Assembly (NCBI GenBank): GCA_030278955.1
Contig: JAOANR010000006.1
Span: forward strand, 10,563,915 to 10,627,914
DNA length: 64,000 nt
Origin: Hygrophila difformis
Taxonomy: Eukaryota > Streptophyta > Magnoliopsida > Lamiales > Acanthaceae
Reading direction: 5' to 3'
The position numbers and the translations under genes are program-made. The notes beneath the pieces were generated by a model that made no database searches, was not told the origin of the DNA, and worked only from the letters and a program-made list of their open reading frames with translations. Below are positions 1 through 11,407 of this stretch, in pieces. Position 1 is the first letter of the stretch; each line of letters starts with the position of its first letter.

Positions 1-1703
1 CTAGTCTGATGATAGCTTGAATGAAGATGCAAGCAGGTATCCCTCCATTTCTTCCATAGCTCTTCTGTCTTATGCTCTGAAAGAATCCCATTTTCCTTTC
101 CCTGCAAGAATACAAAACACAGCATTGAGTTTCTGTAAATTCAGCAAACCTTGTTTTAATTCCCCACAAATGCATAGAACATAGTACTTGTGATTGATTG
201 CTGTTGAGGTTGGCATTTTGCAGCCATGTCGGCAGAGATGGCCGTGTTGCTTCAGAAAATGACTTCTCAACTGCCAAAACCTCTCGTTCATAATTCTTTG
301 AACATTGTGGGCATAATGTAGCTCTTTGACCAGAATCCCGGATATCAGAGACATGGCTTGCAAGAAGAGGCTGCTGCAGGCTCATCCGAACAGTCCTCAT
401 CGAATTCATTGGCTCCTCTGGACCGCGCCAAAGCTTCTCAGTTCCATGTCTGCAAAACAACTCCAAAACCAGTACATGGAGAATTACACATACAAACCTT
501 TGCTCAAAATAGGCATGCGATCAAAATGTAATAAAAGAAACAAGAACGAAAGAACACACAAAAATTTGATGAATCCTCATCGAAGCAAAGGTACCTCGGA
601 AATATTCTGGGAAACGGTGATCTAGTAGCCACTGGCACTGCCTGAAGATCCCAATCAGTTTCCATGGTAGAATGGTAATCTTGGCACCTCAAATATGTCT
701 CGCAAGTGGCAGTTCCAATAAACCAGAGCTTGCCACCTTCATAGCCCCGGAATCTTGCCAGTAATTTGGACATCTCCATGATCACAACCGTCTGCATCTC
801 CAGAACCAATGACTGATCAACCAGCCACTTCAAATCTCCCAAATCAAGAATAACCCCTCCATTCCCAATCATACCTTCAATGATACCTCCCAATTCCGCC
901 ATCCTTTCTGCTATCTGATCCTTGCTGGATAATGATATCCCTTTCTCCATTGAAACAACCTCAACATTCATTAAACTAACCAATTCCTTGTTTTCTATCC
1001 TTTTCAAAAAATCTTTCACCACAGCCTGAGGCTCTTCGTCCCCCACCAATATCGGATTCCTTTTTTTCAGCCTCAGCATTATCTCCAATGCTCTTCTTAT
1101 TTCTTCTTCCCTCGCATTAGCCAATTGAAAAGCGGGAGATGGATTCAGAAAAATTGGCATGCCTAATTGATGCCTAGGGTTCCCATGAGATGTGGATTTT
1201 GTGATGGATTGTTCGATTTTGGCTTTCACGGCCGGGCTGGAGAAACTGGCTTCCCTCATCACGCGGCTCACGCTGGGATCATCCAGTATGGAAATGATCA
1301 GCTGATCGAGCTCCACTTTGACGGCGAGCAGCGGCTGCTGCTGCTGATCGGGGCAGCCGCGCCGCTGATTGGCCTGGGCGCGTTTCAGGGCGGCCATTAA
1401 AGCGTTCGACACCGGCGGCTCGGACGGAGTCTGAACTTGAGCCTGAGCCGTGGCGAGCCGATCCAAAGCGACACTGAAACAGAGCTCCAGCGCGCGGCAC
1501 TGCAGCGGATGGCTGGAGTTGGGGTGGGAGCGGATACACGCTTGGCGCAGAAACCCCGACGGCGACGCAAGAAGCGTCGCCGCCACGTGCAGAGGTGTTG
1601 TCTGGGCGTGATTTCGGCGGCCCGCCTCCGCTATAGAGTCGTTGAGAACTCCGGCGGCCTCCGGCGTCAGGGTTTGCTGAATTGCGCGCAACCCTGCTCT
1701 CAT
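1..1703 (-). CDS. SMAX1-like: SMAX1-like (SMXL) protein, N-terminal part
   Basis: Clp/HSP101-related nuclear repressor of the SMXL family; SMAX1-type members are targets of karrikin/KAI2-MAX2 signalling. Exons read on the minus strand are 1703-595, 449-188 and 101-1, with GT-AG borders; the gene continues past the left edge. The start is the ATG at 1703, giving MRAGLRAIQQTLTPEAAGVL, the usual opening of the SMAX1/SMXL2 clade rather than the MRAGGCTVQQ opening of SMXL3/4/5. Residues 1 to about 165 form the double Clp-N region. A stretch near residue 215 (KKRNPILVGDEEPQAVVKDF) is the degenerate first ATPase segment. Exon 2 has the conserved CPQCSKNYERE and SLPTWLQNA motifs, and exon 3 has ELWKKWRDTCLHLH. 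The linker between the Clp-N region and the ATPase-like segment looks shorter than usual. The family is secure; SMAX1 versus SMXL2 is not decided, and the C-terminal half with the degron and EAR motif is outside the window. Confidence 0.9.
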
Positions 1704-2161
1704 GTTCCGATCTCTTTCAAAAATCGAATCTTGAACACGAAAAATCAGATGAACAGGATTAGGAATTGCTTAGATTTTCAAATTGGCAATGATTGAACGT
1801 GTGGAAAAACGAAAGATATCAAAATCCAACTCGGAGAGGAAATATCAAAGATCAAATATCTTTATGCAGTTATGCTGAGAAGATTGTATTATCAAAATGA
1901 AAGCAGATGAGTTTGAGTCTCTTTCCCAGGTTTTATGATTTTCTTACAATATTTCTTAAACATTTTAGAGAAAATGGAAGACACCAAATTTCTTTTAAAA
2001 TTTCTAACATTTGGTGACTAATAATGAAAGCAAAAATGAAATCATAAAAGGGGGCATGGTTTGAAAAAGGAGGAATATGTCAGAGGTAGAAAGCATGCAT
2101 TGTTTCAGTGTTTGGTTCAAAAGGTATATATTTTCGGATATATATTTTATTTAAAATAATA
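1704..2161. promoter_or_regulatory. Upstream region of the SMAX1-like gene
   Basis: About 460 bp of AT-rich sequence between the SMAX1-like start codon and a fold-back transposon. It must hold the proximal promoter and 5' leader of the minus-strand gene, but I see no unambiguous TATA box or other named element. No ORF of note. Confidence 0.4.
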
Positions 2162-2171
2162 GGGTTGGTAT

Positions 2172-3679
2172 GGAATAATTGCCATTTTAGTCCTTTTTCT
2201 TTTCAATTTTTCCGATTCAGTCCGTTCCCAATTTTTGGCCCTATTTGACCCAGCACGAATTCTAATCCGTCCCAATTTGATCCTAATGACAGGTAATTAG
2301 AAGGGATGTAGTGACAGGGCTCGGATTAACTCCTTAATTAGCCACGTAGGACTCTGGCCCTAAGACTATCATTATCCATGACTACCCCAACCACCCAACC
2401 ATCCAACCATCTCATTATTTAATTAATTTCTCCCTCCTCCAACTCATCAATATCCAACCCAACCCAACCACCCAAATTTTACATACTTTATCAATAACCA
2501 CCCAACCATCCAACCACAATATTATACTACTATATAATTATTTTAATTGATATAATTTTAAATTATATTGAAATATAAAAAATTAATATATAAAAATATA
2601 AAATATTTATTTTATTTATAAAGAATCAAATAATAAAATATTAATATATTTTTTATTTATTTTTATTTTATAAAAATTTTTTGGTAAATTTATTTTATAA
2701 AAATTTAAAAATAGGTTAAATATATCAAAATTGATAAATTGTGTATTTAATAAAAATATAGCAAGAGTGGTCTCTATTTGTAGAGAATGAAAAATTATAA
2801 AATTTGGTATATTTTAAAATTATATTTATTTATTCACATAAAAGATATAATCATTTTGTTAAATAAATGTAAAATAATTACTTAACCAAAGGGATGGTGA
2901 CCACTATGTTTATCCATGACAAGGTCTCCAAAAATTAAAGGTCCACCTCCATGTCATTATTCAATTAAAAGGAAAATCAAAATGAGGTTGGGTTGGAGAC
3001 CACTTGGTCGACCAAATAGAAAAAGAGACCACTTGGTCATCACCTTTGGCCAATGGGATGGAGACATTTCTGTACTTCCCATTGGTCAACTAAAATAATC
3101 AATTCTATTAAATTATTATATTTTTTATATTTTAAAATAAAAATAAATAAATAAATATACCATATTTTTTAATTTTTCATTCTCTACAAATAGAGACAAC
3201 TCTTGTTATATTTTTGTTAAATACATAACATATCAATTTTGATATATTTAACCCATTTTAAAATTTATATAAACTAAAAATAAATAAAAAAATATATTAA
3301 TATTTTAGATTTTTTATTCTTTATATATAAGATAAATATTTTTTTTATATATTTATATATTTCAATATAATTTAAAATTGTATAAATTAAAATAATTATA
3401 GTATATTATTGTGGTTGGATGGTTGGGTGGTTATTGATAAAGTATGTAAAATTTGGGTAGTTGGGGTGGTTATGGTTAAAGATAGTCTTAGGGCCAGAGT
3501 CCTACGTGGCCAATTAAGGAGTTAATCCGAGCCCTGTCACCACATCCCTTCTAATTACCTGTCATTAGGATCAAATTGGGACGGATTAGAATTCGTGTTG
3601 GGTCAAATAGGGCCAAAAATTGGAAACGGACTGAATTGGAAAAATTGAAAAGAAAAAGGACTAAAATGGCAATTATTCC
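2172..3679. mobile_element. 1.5-kb fold-back TIR element (Mutator-like, non-autonomous)
   Basis: The two ends are inverted copies of one another: it starts GGAATAATTGCCATTTTAG and ends with the reverse complement. The same 10-bp word GGGTTGGTAT lies immediately outside both ends (2162-2171 and 3680-3689), a target-site duplication of the length expected for Mutator-like elements. The inverted similarity runs inward for most of the element. For example, TCTCTATTTGTAGAGAATG at about 2773 is mirrored near 3178, leaving only about 100-200 bp of unpaired centre. There is no transposase ORF. It is therefore a non-autonomous MULE or fold-back MITE that would form a near-perfect long hairpin if transcribed. 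Confidence 0.8.
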
Positions 3680-3937
3680 GGGTTGGTATTGTAACGAAGA
3701 GGAATGGGATTTAAGGGAAATATCTTGAACCTGCGAGAATTTCTGGATAGCAAAATTGATGCTGTCTTGGCAGAGAGGGACCTGATCAGCTTTTTGGTGT
3801 ATGTTATTCACCTTTTTTAGTACTCTACTATTTCACTTTTAGTTTAAATAAATATGCATTTTTGTCTTGATAGTAAAACAATACTAGTACTAACATTTTA
3901 TATAGTGAATCTATGTACCCAAAAAAAATATATAATA

Positions 3938-4194
3938 CTCCGTTTTTTTTTTGTTAGCTACTGTTGACTAATGAGTACTGTTCACTTATATACTTTGACT
4001 TAAAATTTTCTCATGGTTATACAAGTTAAAATATAGCCAAGTGTGATCTTGTTAGATTCGTCTCGTCTTGTAGATTTTAAATATCGAACTTTTAGAATTT
4101 TTACATGTACCGAATTTGAATTATTAATGGTTTAAAATGTGCATTGGACTGCGTGCTGAGTGGGTCTGTAGCTATCTTTAAAAAACGGAGGAAG
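3938..4194. mobile_element. Stowaway-like MITE
   Basis: Begins CTCCGTTTTTT and ends AAACGGAGGAAG, with TA on both sides, as for Tc1/mariner-type MITEs. The interior is clearly related to the MITE at 63695-63958: both carry ATCTTGTTAGATTC followed by TTAATGGTTTAAAATGTGCA in the same order. No coding capacity. Confidence 0.75.
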
Positions 4195-4648
4195 TATAAT
4201 AAATCTCATGTAGCGATAAATGTTGATATGATAATGAGGATGACATGTTTGGTTCACTATGTTGTAATATAAGAAATTGATTATGGGAGGATTCGTGGGA
4301 GCATTTTAGAAAACGTAAAATTCATTGAATAAGAATGGAGATTTCATGTGGGTTTGGTCGATTGATTAGGCCAGTTGGTGAAACAGTTGAAAGAAACCTA
4401 TTTCCCCTTACAATAAATGGTTCGATGGTTGTATTTTGGAAGTCGTACATTTTTGTCTTATTTCTTTTATATAACCATTATTTAATTATTTGAATATAAT
4501 GATAGGATACCTCTTGTTTGGAGTTGGACCAAGTCGAATATTTTAAATAATTGAAAACTTGGTTAATTAAATGATATTTGAATTATTTGCAGATGCTCGG
4601 TACCAAAAACAAAATTATAAAATAATTAAACATTTAGAGGGCTGGAAA

Positions 4649-4819
4649 CAGTGGCGGACCCATGATTTTTCGACAGGTAAGACCGGGACATATATTTTTT
4701 TAAAAAAAAATTTGGTGAAAAAAAAAATTAAAAAAAGTAATAGAATTTTTTTTTTTAATATGAGGTGGGGCCAAGGCCCCACCTGACCCCCACCTGGCCT
4801 AAAGGTAAGTCCGCCACTG
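4649..4819. mobile_element. hAT-type MITE (171 bp)
   Basis: The terminal inverted repeats are CAGTGGCGGAC at the left and GTCCGCCACTG at the right. An exact 8-bp target-site duplication, GCTGGAAA, lies at 4641-4648 and 4820-4827. Eight-base duplications and CAGnGGCGGA ends are typical of plant hAT MITEs. The interior is T/A-rich with a short GGTGGGG(CC) palindrome near the right end; no transposase. Confidence 0.88.
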
Positions 4820-4827
4820 GCTGGAAA

Positions 4828-6046
4828 CCGTATATCGATATTTTTTCATTGTATCAAAGTTTACCGCATAAAGATACCGAAATCTTTCAGTATGCAAAAA
4901 ATTTCGATATGAAACTATTTTATGTGGCTTCGTATTGATTTTTTGATATACAATATTGATTCTCAATCTACCTTATACTGAAATATAGCGAAATATAAAA
5001 AGTTCTGGGCTATTTTCTAAGGGTAGGGTACATAGCATTCAAACTGCATTTCCACCATGATGAACTTTGCTCAAGACGGGTTTTGATAAACAAAATGAAA
5101 CACCATGAGAAGAACACACTAGTCCATAGTTCAACATCCAAATCTTTCGATACACAACAATTGGTCCCAAATTAAATGCTAAAATTCAATATGTTGGATG
5201 TGTTTGCAGTAACAAATATATGAACATAAATATATGCGGGTGGGTTATATACTGGACTTTGGAGGATATAGAGCTTGCAAGTTTGGTGTCATTTGTTTGC
5301 AACGAATTTTTTTTAAAAAAAAATTTGTTGCAACTTGGAATTATGACTTCAAATTAAAGGTTGGGCGTGGGTATTTTCTTTTATAAACATTACTTCTTCT
5401 AGGACATTCAAAATTATAAAGTATAATACGAGAATGTCTGTTTTCAACTTTTCTTTCGGTCCCTTTTCATTCTCTCATTGTTATGCCAATACTACTATTT
5501 CATTTCAACTTTACCAACAATATTTGTTGTTTTCTTTATGTATTGATATTATTTATTTTTTAATTAATCAAAGTCTTTGGCAAAGGAAAGTAATCATCAT
5601 AGTCTACTTTTTAGCTTTTGGAAACGCACGCTTTCACTTGCCTTTTACGCCCCCTTTTTTTCGAGCATCCTCCAGTCCCAGTCCAGGCCAATTACTTTTT
5701 CATTACCTTCTCTACAATTCGTCATCATTATTTGCACCAATGTATATGTCGTCTAACCTTGTTACGCTATACACGATTTCTTTAATTTTACCAGGTCAAG
5801 TTGATAACGCATCCCTTTCATTAAACGATGGCAATTTTATTGCAAGACGAAAAATAAAAATAAAGAGCCCAAAATGGAAATATGATTATCAATAGTTGGA
5901 ATGAGTCCCACTACGAAACTTGTGGCGAGAGCCTTTTGTATATGCGTTTTGATCTGATTATCTAAATATTGCATTTTAAGTGTAGTGAGTTAAAAAAAAA
6001 AAATACTTTTAATTATTTTTTTGGTGAAAAAATATTTTTAATTAAT
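4828..6046. other. Intergenic, no gene recognised
   Basis: AT-rich sequence without a recognisable gene or RNA. An open frame of 153 codons at 5434-5895 has a hydrophobic, low-complexity translation with no family signature and is treated as chance. Confidence 0.5.
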
Positions 6047-6048
6047 TA

Positions 6049-6307
6049 CTCCCTCCGTCCCACTTCAGACGTCCTGTTTGACTTTTTGGTACTGTTCATT
6101 GTTTAACTTTGACCCAATATTATTGCAAGTAAATATTTGAAAAAAATAGTCGAGTTCGGTCTTGTTAGATTCGTCTAATCGTGTAGTTTTAGAATATATA
6201 TTTCACATAATTTTTACTTATATATATTTTGAGATATGATCGATTTAAAAAGTGCATTGGATTGTGTGCAAAAATCAAACAAGACATCTTAAATGGGACG
6301 GAGGGAG
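6049..6307. mobile_element. Stowaway MITE
   Basis: Ends CTCCCTCCGTCCCA and TGGGACGGAGGGAG, flanked by TA on each side (6047-6048 and 6308-6309). This is the standard Stowaway/Tc1-mariner arrangement, 259 bp with no ORF. The interior contains GTCTTGTTAGATTCGTCTA at about 6159-6177, the same core word seen in other MITEs of the window. Confidence 0.9.
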
Positions 6308-6321
6308 TATTTGTTACTGCA

Positions 6322-6461
6322 CTTGGGGATGAAGACTTACCCTAAGTGATTAAGTCCCTCGACTTCCAACGGAAGGTCGGAGGTTCGATTTCCCACCGCC
6401 CTCTATCCCTCCCTTCTTTCCCCTTTGTATTTTGTGTGGCACGGGCTCCCACCACTCTTTA
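6322..6461 (+). mobile_element. tRNA-derived SINE
   Basis: A 140-bp element bounded by a perfect 14-bp target-site duplication TATTTGTTACTGCA (6308-6321 and 6462-6475). It has RNA polymerase III box A- and box B-like words (TACCCTAAGTGATTAAGT and GGTTCGATTTC) spaced as in a tRNA gene. A second copy of the family lies in a diacylglycerol kinase intron at 52901-53068, sharing the sequence around both boxes and the pyrimidine-rich tail (CCCTATCCCTCC, TTTCCCCTTTGTA). The left duplication overlaps the TA border of the MITE at 6049-6307, so the SINE landed right at the MITE edge. Confidence 0.85.
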
Positions 6462-6475
6462 TATTTGTTACTGCA

Positions 6476-8455
6476 TTTTCAAAAATTAAAATACAATAAT
6501 CAGTTTTGAAAATTCATTGTGGCATCTAAATCTTACTTAGCCTGTGACTTTTGTCGTCTCTTTCCTCGATCGCCTGGAGGTGAGGATCCGGACCTATGTA
6601 GATGTGTGTATATATATGTGTGTGTAGTCATCACTGACTATTTGTGCACGAAGTATGAGAATATAGAAGAATTAAGATGTAATAATTTGCTTTAATAATC
6701 TTATACACATATAGTACAATAAAAACCAAATCTAATGAAAGATTTGGAGTAATTAATCAACTTTGGATGCAACCCATTCTGTCAAGAATAAACTGTTGAT
6801 ATAGAAATGACAAGCTAACCCCAGTAATGGAACTTTTATCCCTTGATTACCCTCTAATAATAACATATATATGCACATGATGATTAAAAGCTCCCCTTTC
6901 CCTCCAAGCAAAGATTCGAAAAGCAACTCATCATTCTGTCTCCATATATATATAAATCATAGTATGACTCAGAAAACCCCTCTTATCATTCGCAGTTAAA
7001 CACATTATAACAATTTCAAAATCACACGCCATTTTACCCTAATAAGGTCATGCTTATGTGGAATATATATAACAAAGTCTATATCAGTGTGAAATCTTAT
7101 TTATTCTTAGTTATATGTCTATATTAGTGTTAGAAATACCTCTTCATGTAAAAAATGGAAACTCAGACAACCCATGCATGTACTAACTTGGTTTTGTAAT
7201 ACTAGTATGACTTTAATTGGCATGCAGTCCCACCAACCTGCGGTACCCAAAAAATTCAAAAATGGGCAATTGATGTTTCCATGATCGATAAAAGCTAAAC
7301 TTGTAATTGATGTATACATTGTTGGGACATGCACATTGTTATTGTTAATGTTGTTGCCCACAACACTTTTCACTTGTGCAAAGCTTATAAGGTAAACCAA
7401 CCCAACCCCACCCACTTTATGCATGCATGAGTATCCATTCCACTTAATCATGTCATTGAGATTTTAAAAACTTTAAGCAAACACATTATACCAATTCGCA
7501 CACATGTGGTGGGGTGGCCCTTAGCCCCTTACCACCCCCACCCCTACCCTACCCACAAAAAAGGTTCTTTGGTGGCTTCTTGTACTCAAAGCAAGTGGAC
7601 TTTTGAGTCCCCTTTACACTCCGCTTTTTCATGTGTAGTTTACAAAGAATAATTGGAAAGTGGTTTGCTTTTTGTCCATGGCGAAAGATGGTTCCCTCTT
7701 TACACAAAATACACGGAATTTGTAACCAATTACTTAAAGAAGAAGAAGAATGGAAAAAATTATAATAAAAAAAAAGGTAAAAAAAAAAGAAGAAAGAGTG
7801 TGTGGCAAAGTCTAATATATATACAAAAATCAATTAATTTACCTTAGTACTTAATTAGAAGTCAGCAAAAATGGATGATAATCCTCAAAAAATTTTGTAT
7901 AATCAATTTCCAGGCAATCAAGTAGCCAACAGTGAAATTTAAGTGCGACTGAGTAATTATATATTAAGTACATTATGTCTATATATATATATATGTGTGT
8001 GTGTATGTACTCTGAAAAAGGGTATAAGCATCACTGCATTAGTAGTAGTAGTAGTAGTAGTATGATATTGAACCCAAAAAGACGAGAAAAAAGAGGCACT
8101 TTCCCTCCCTCCACTAATGGCGTAAGATAATTTTTGTATTATTATTAGGCAGCGAACCAGTGATGGATCAGATATATGTTTTTGCAGACAGAGATGAGAT
8201 ATGATGATTCAGATTCACTCACCTCATGCTCTATCATAGTAGTATATACAGTATTTTGGAAGGGTACTTAAGTACTTTGGTTAAGAGTGGTGCAATTAAT
8301 ATATTTGAGCTTTATCTCCAAGTGTTTTGTAGCTCCCATGGTTTTTGTGGATTCTGCGGCACCCCCCCTTCTCTTTTTCCAATTTACCTTTTTTCTTTTA
8401 AGCATTTGATCACTGCTAGAAAAGAAGAATAGTACTAACAAGTAACAAATTTACA
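6476..8455. other. Intergenic, microsatellites only
   Basis: No gene found. There are short simple repeats: TA/TG runs around 6608-6625 and 7979-8005, and seven AGT units at about 8041-8061. Poly-A/AAG-rich sequence around 7735-7800 explains the lysine-rich and phenylalanine-rich open frames there. I compared the region by eye with common conserved plant microRNAs and saw no match. Confidence 0.5.
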
Positions 8456-9186
8456 TTTAAATTTGGGAAAACTAAAGCCCAGAACCTATTTAAAAAACTT
8501 ACGTATAGTCAAAGCCCTGTCTTTTAAAAGTTTAGAGTTTAGGACCTATGGGTTAGCAAACTTAAACTAAAAACTAAACAACCTACAAAAGTAGGTAATT
8601 CTAGTTTTGATGTACTTGGTAAGCATAAACAAAAACCTTTGTAAGCATAAACAAAACACTTGGTAAAATTTATTAGCAAGAGTAGGTAAGTCTAGTTTGA
8701 TGAACTTGGTAAGAATAAAAATAAAACTTGGTAAGCCTCATTTTCAAATCATTGGTAAGCCAAAAACCAAAAATAAAAATAAAAAAATTGAATTCTTTAT
8801 GTAAGTATAACTTTGAAACCCTTGGTAAATATATACTAAAAAATTGGTAAGTCTATTGCTGAAAACATTGGTAAGCCAAATTCCCAAAAAATTGGCATGT
8901 GTAATATTAAATCCTTTGGTAAGTGAAATACCAAAAGTAGATAAGTTTTATATGATATAAGTGGTAAGCACAAACATAAAACTTGGTAAGCCTAATACTT
9001 AAACACTTGGTAAGCGAAAAATCAAAAAAAAAAAAAATTGGCATTGGAAGTATATGCTGACTTGGTAAAGCATATACTAACAAACTTGGTAAAGCACATA
9101 CAAATGAACTTGGTAACGCACATAATACTGAAATTGGTAAATCACATAAGCGAACCTGGTAAGTGTATTTGTTCAAGAGTTTGGGC

Positions 9187-9590
9187 TTCTGTAACACCCC
9201 AAAAAAATAAATTCAAATTGTTTTGAACTAAGTAATGGCTTGATCCCTTCACGGGGTACGTAGGCAACTTAGAAATTTTAATTCTAAGCACAGTCATACA
9301 AAATCATACCAAACCATAATAATAATGATGGATCATAATAATCTAAGTTTTATCTAACACCCAACTTCGAGGACGAAATTGATTCTTAAGGAGGGTAGAC
9401 TGTAATACCCGGGAAATTCGATGAAAGTCGAGAACGAAATAATTTAAAATCCGAGAACCCGTGGAGTCGAGAACCCATGAAGCAAATATGTTTACATCTC
9501 ATATTACGTTCATTGCGAGAAACATTCATGTGCTCGTTGGTAAGCTCCCAATACTGTTTTGGAAGATCGTAATCCTCATCCAATCGTATG
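9187..9590 (+). mobile_element. Ty3/gypsy LTR-edge fragment (degenerate)
   Basis: Contains two LTR-start-like words, TGTAACACCCC at 9191 and TGTAATACCCGG at about 9401. Before the second is CTTCGAGGACGAAATTGATT followed by a purine run (AAGGAGGGTAGA), the usual layout of a gypsy 3' end: the last internal bases, polypurine tract, then LTR. No pol coding sequence remains. It is probably an old insertion or captured piece inside the larger repeat-armed element. Confidence 0.4.
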
Positions 9591-10390
9591 TTAATATATT
9601 TGTCATGACTTGAAATATGTTTAAGGGGATCATGCTAAATCAATTGATATTTCGGACTCATTCCTATATATTGAAGTATCTTGCATGGATTTATTAATTA
9701 CTGCTATACACGATGGCAAAATTGAATATTCTTTAACATAGTAAGTAAAGTGCATGAAACTAGTAAACATGAACATGTAATATGGTAAATAATGTCCACA
9801 AATCTAGTAACGCATAAGAAATGATTTGGTAAAGACTAAAATAAAAAAAGGTATGTGAGTGGAGGATGGTTCAATGCAAGGTAGTACATTACCGTCCTTT
9901 GACCGTCCACACTCAAGTTTCAAATAGCAAGGTAAGTGATTGACCTCCTACATGGTAAATATTATGCATATATATGGTAATCAATTATGCAATGTGATTT
10001 AATATGTATATTATATTATCTTCACTGTTATATATAATATAGTACTCCCTCCGTCCCAAAAAACTTGTAACATTTTCCTTTTTGGTCCGTCCCACAAAAC
10101 TTGTAACATTTCCTTATTTGGCAAGTTTTTTTAACAAAAAAATCCTACCACCTTTTTCATATTTACAACATTGCCATTAATATTACCTAATAAAATAATC
10201 AGTCATTAGGTTAATTAAGGTGTTAATTACGCATACAACCAAATCTTTCTAACCTACCCACTCAACTTATTCTCTCTCTCTCAAAACCACTTCCAGAACA
10301 CTCTCTCGTCTCCATTTCCAACCCTAGCCGCCCCTTCTATCATTGAGTCTCTCTCATTTTCTCCCCTTCAGATCCGTCTTCTGCCTCTCC

Positions 10391-11080
10391 ATGTCTGACG
10401 CCTCAATTTCTGTCGGTGAAAACTTCGAATCTAGTCTTTATTTCGACTACGGGGATTTCGTGGTCCCTGAAACGGAATACTCCGTTCCCCACGCCGCCGA
10501 CGTCGCCGGTGACTCAAGTATGCAGTTGCCCGACATCTCTGAGGTGGGATATGTGGAAACGTCGCAAATAGAAGGCCGTGGTGGCTCCAGGGTTTGTGGA
10601 TCTGACGAGGCTGGAGTGGATCTGACGAAGGGAGTGGTGGCCTACGCTCTCTCCCCGGAGAAGTCTCCCCGGCTTGTGGCGGACACACCGTGGCCGGAGG
10701 ATTGTTCATTCTGTCCCCTCTACGTGCAGGACAGTCAATCACCTGAGATGTGTCCGATGTGTTTTCCGTCCACGCAGTCGCCGGAGATGTCTCAACCGGG
10801 TTCGCCGGAATGTCAGTCGCCGGAGACCCCCTCTCGTGCTATGCGTGATTCGCCGTCGCCACCTGCGTGGTTTGCTCACGACGAGCCATCTCCCGTGATA
10901 CGCAACAGCATGTGGAGAATGGTGTGCACTCTCATCCCGGCTTGTCGGTATTCCCGCTCTAACCCTAGCTTTACTGTTTGTTGGGAATTTTGGTTGTTGG
11001 CTAAGAAAAGATTGTTTGAATTTGATTGTTGGGAATTTCGGTTGTTTGAATCTGATAGTATGAATCTGATTGTTGGCTAA
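10391..11080 (+). CDS. Gene-like ORF carried in the mariner-like element
   Basis: A plus-strand open frame of 229 codons from the ATG at 10391, running towards the minus-strand transposase gene. The 120 bp before it are pyrimidine-rich (CTCTCTCTCTC, then AACCCTAGCCGCCCC) and look like a plant 5' leader. The frame is much more GC-rich than its surroundings. Residues about 110-160 repeat a Gln/Ser-Pro-Glu motif (QSPEM, QSPEM, GSPEC, QSPET) and include two Cys pairs (CSFC, CPMC). From about residue 175 the translation turns low-complexity, and the DNA there is a degenerate tandem repeat (about 10979-11125), so the true coding part may end at a splice donor near 10920. I do not recognise the family. 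It may be a captured host first exon or an element-specific gene. Confidence 0.45.
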   Translation: MSDASISVGENFESSLYFDYGDFVVPETEYSVPHAADVAGDSSMQLPDISEVGYVETSQIEGRGGSRVCGSDEAGVDLTKGVVAYALSPEKSPRLVADTPWPEDCSFCPLYVQDSQSPEMCPMCFPSTQSPEMSQPGSPECQSPETPSRAMRDSPSPPAWFAHDEPSPVIRNSMWRMVCTLIPACRYSRSNPSFTVCWEFWLLAKKRLFEFDCWEFRLFESDSMNLIVG

Positions 11081-11407
11081 GAAAAAATTCTTTGAATCTG
11101 ATTGTTGGGAATTTCGGTTGTTTACATACTCTGAGGCAATTTCCCAATATCCAAAAGGAATTCTACATAGATAAACAGGGTGTATATCTATAAACCCATC
11201 ACAAATCCAGAGTTATATACCTACTGGATTTCATAGTGTCACCACTAATCTAGTATGGAGACCTATGCTTGCGACCCCAAAATATACCAAAAGCCCTTTA
11301 CAGCCCCAAAATAATCAATAAGCAGTTTACAACTTAAACTAGACATACTATATTGTCTTGTTTAGGTTTTAAACCATTTCAAAAAACTAAACACACAAAC
11401 TTCAAGC

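Noticed and set aside
5434..5895. 153-codon plus-strand open frame
   Set aside because: Hydrophobic, low-complexity translation, no start context, no exon structure and no family motif; expected by chance in AT-rich DNA.
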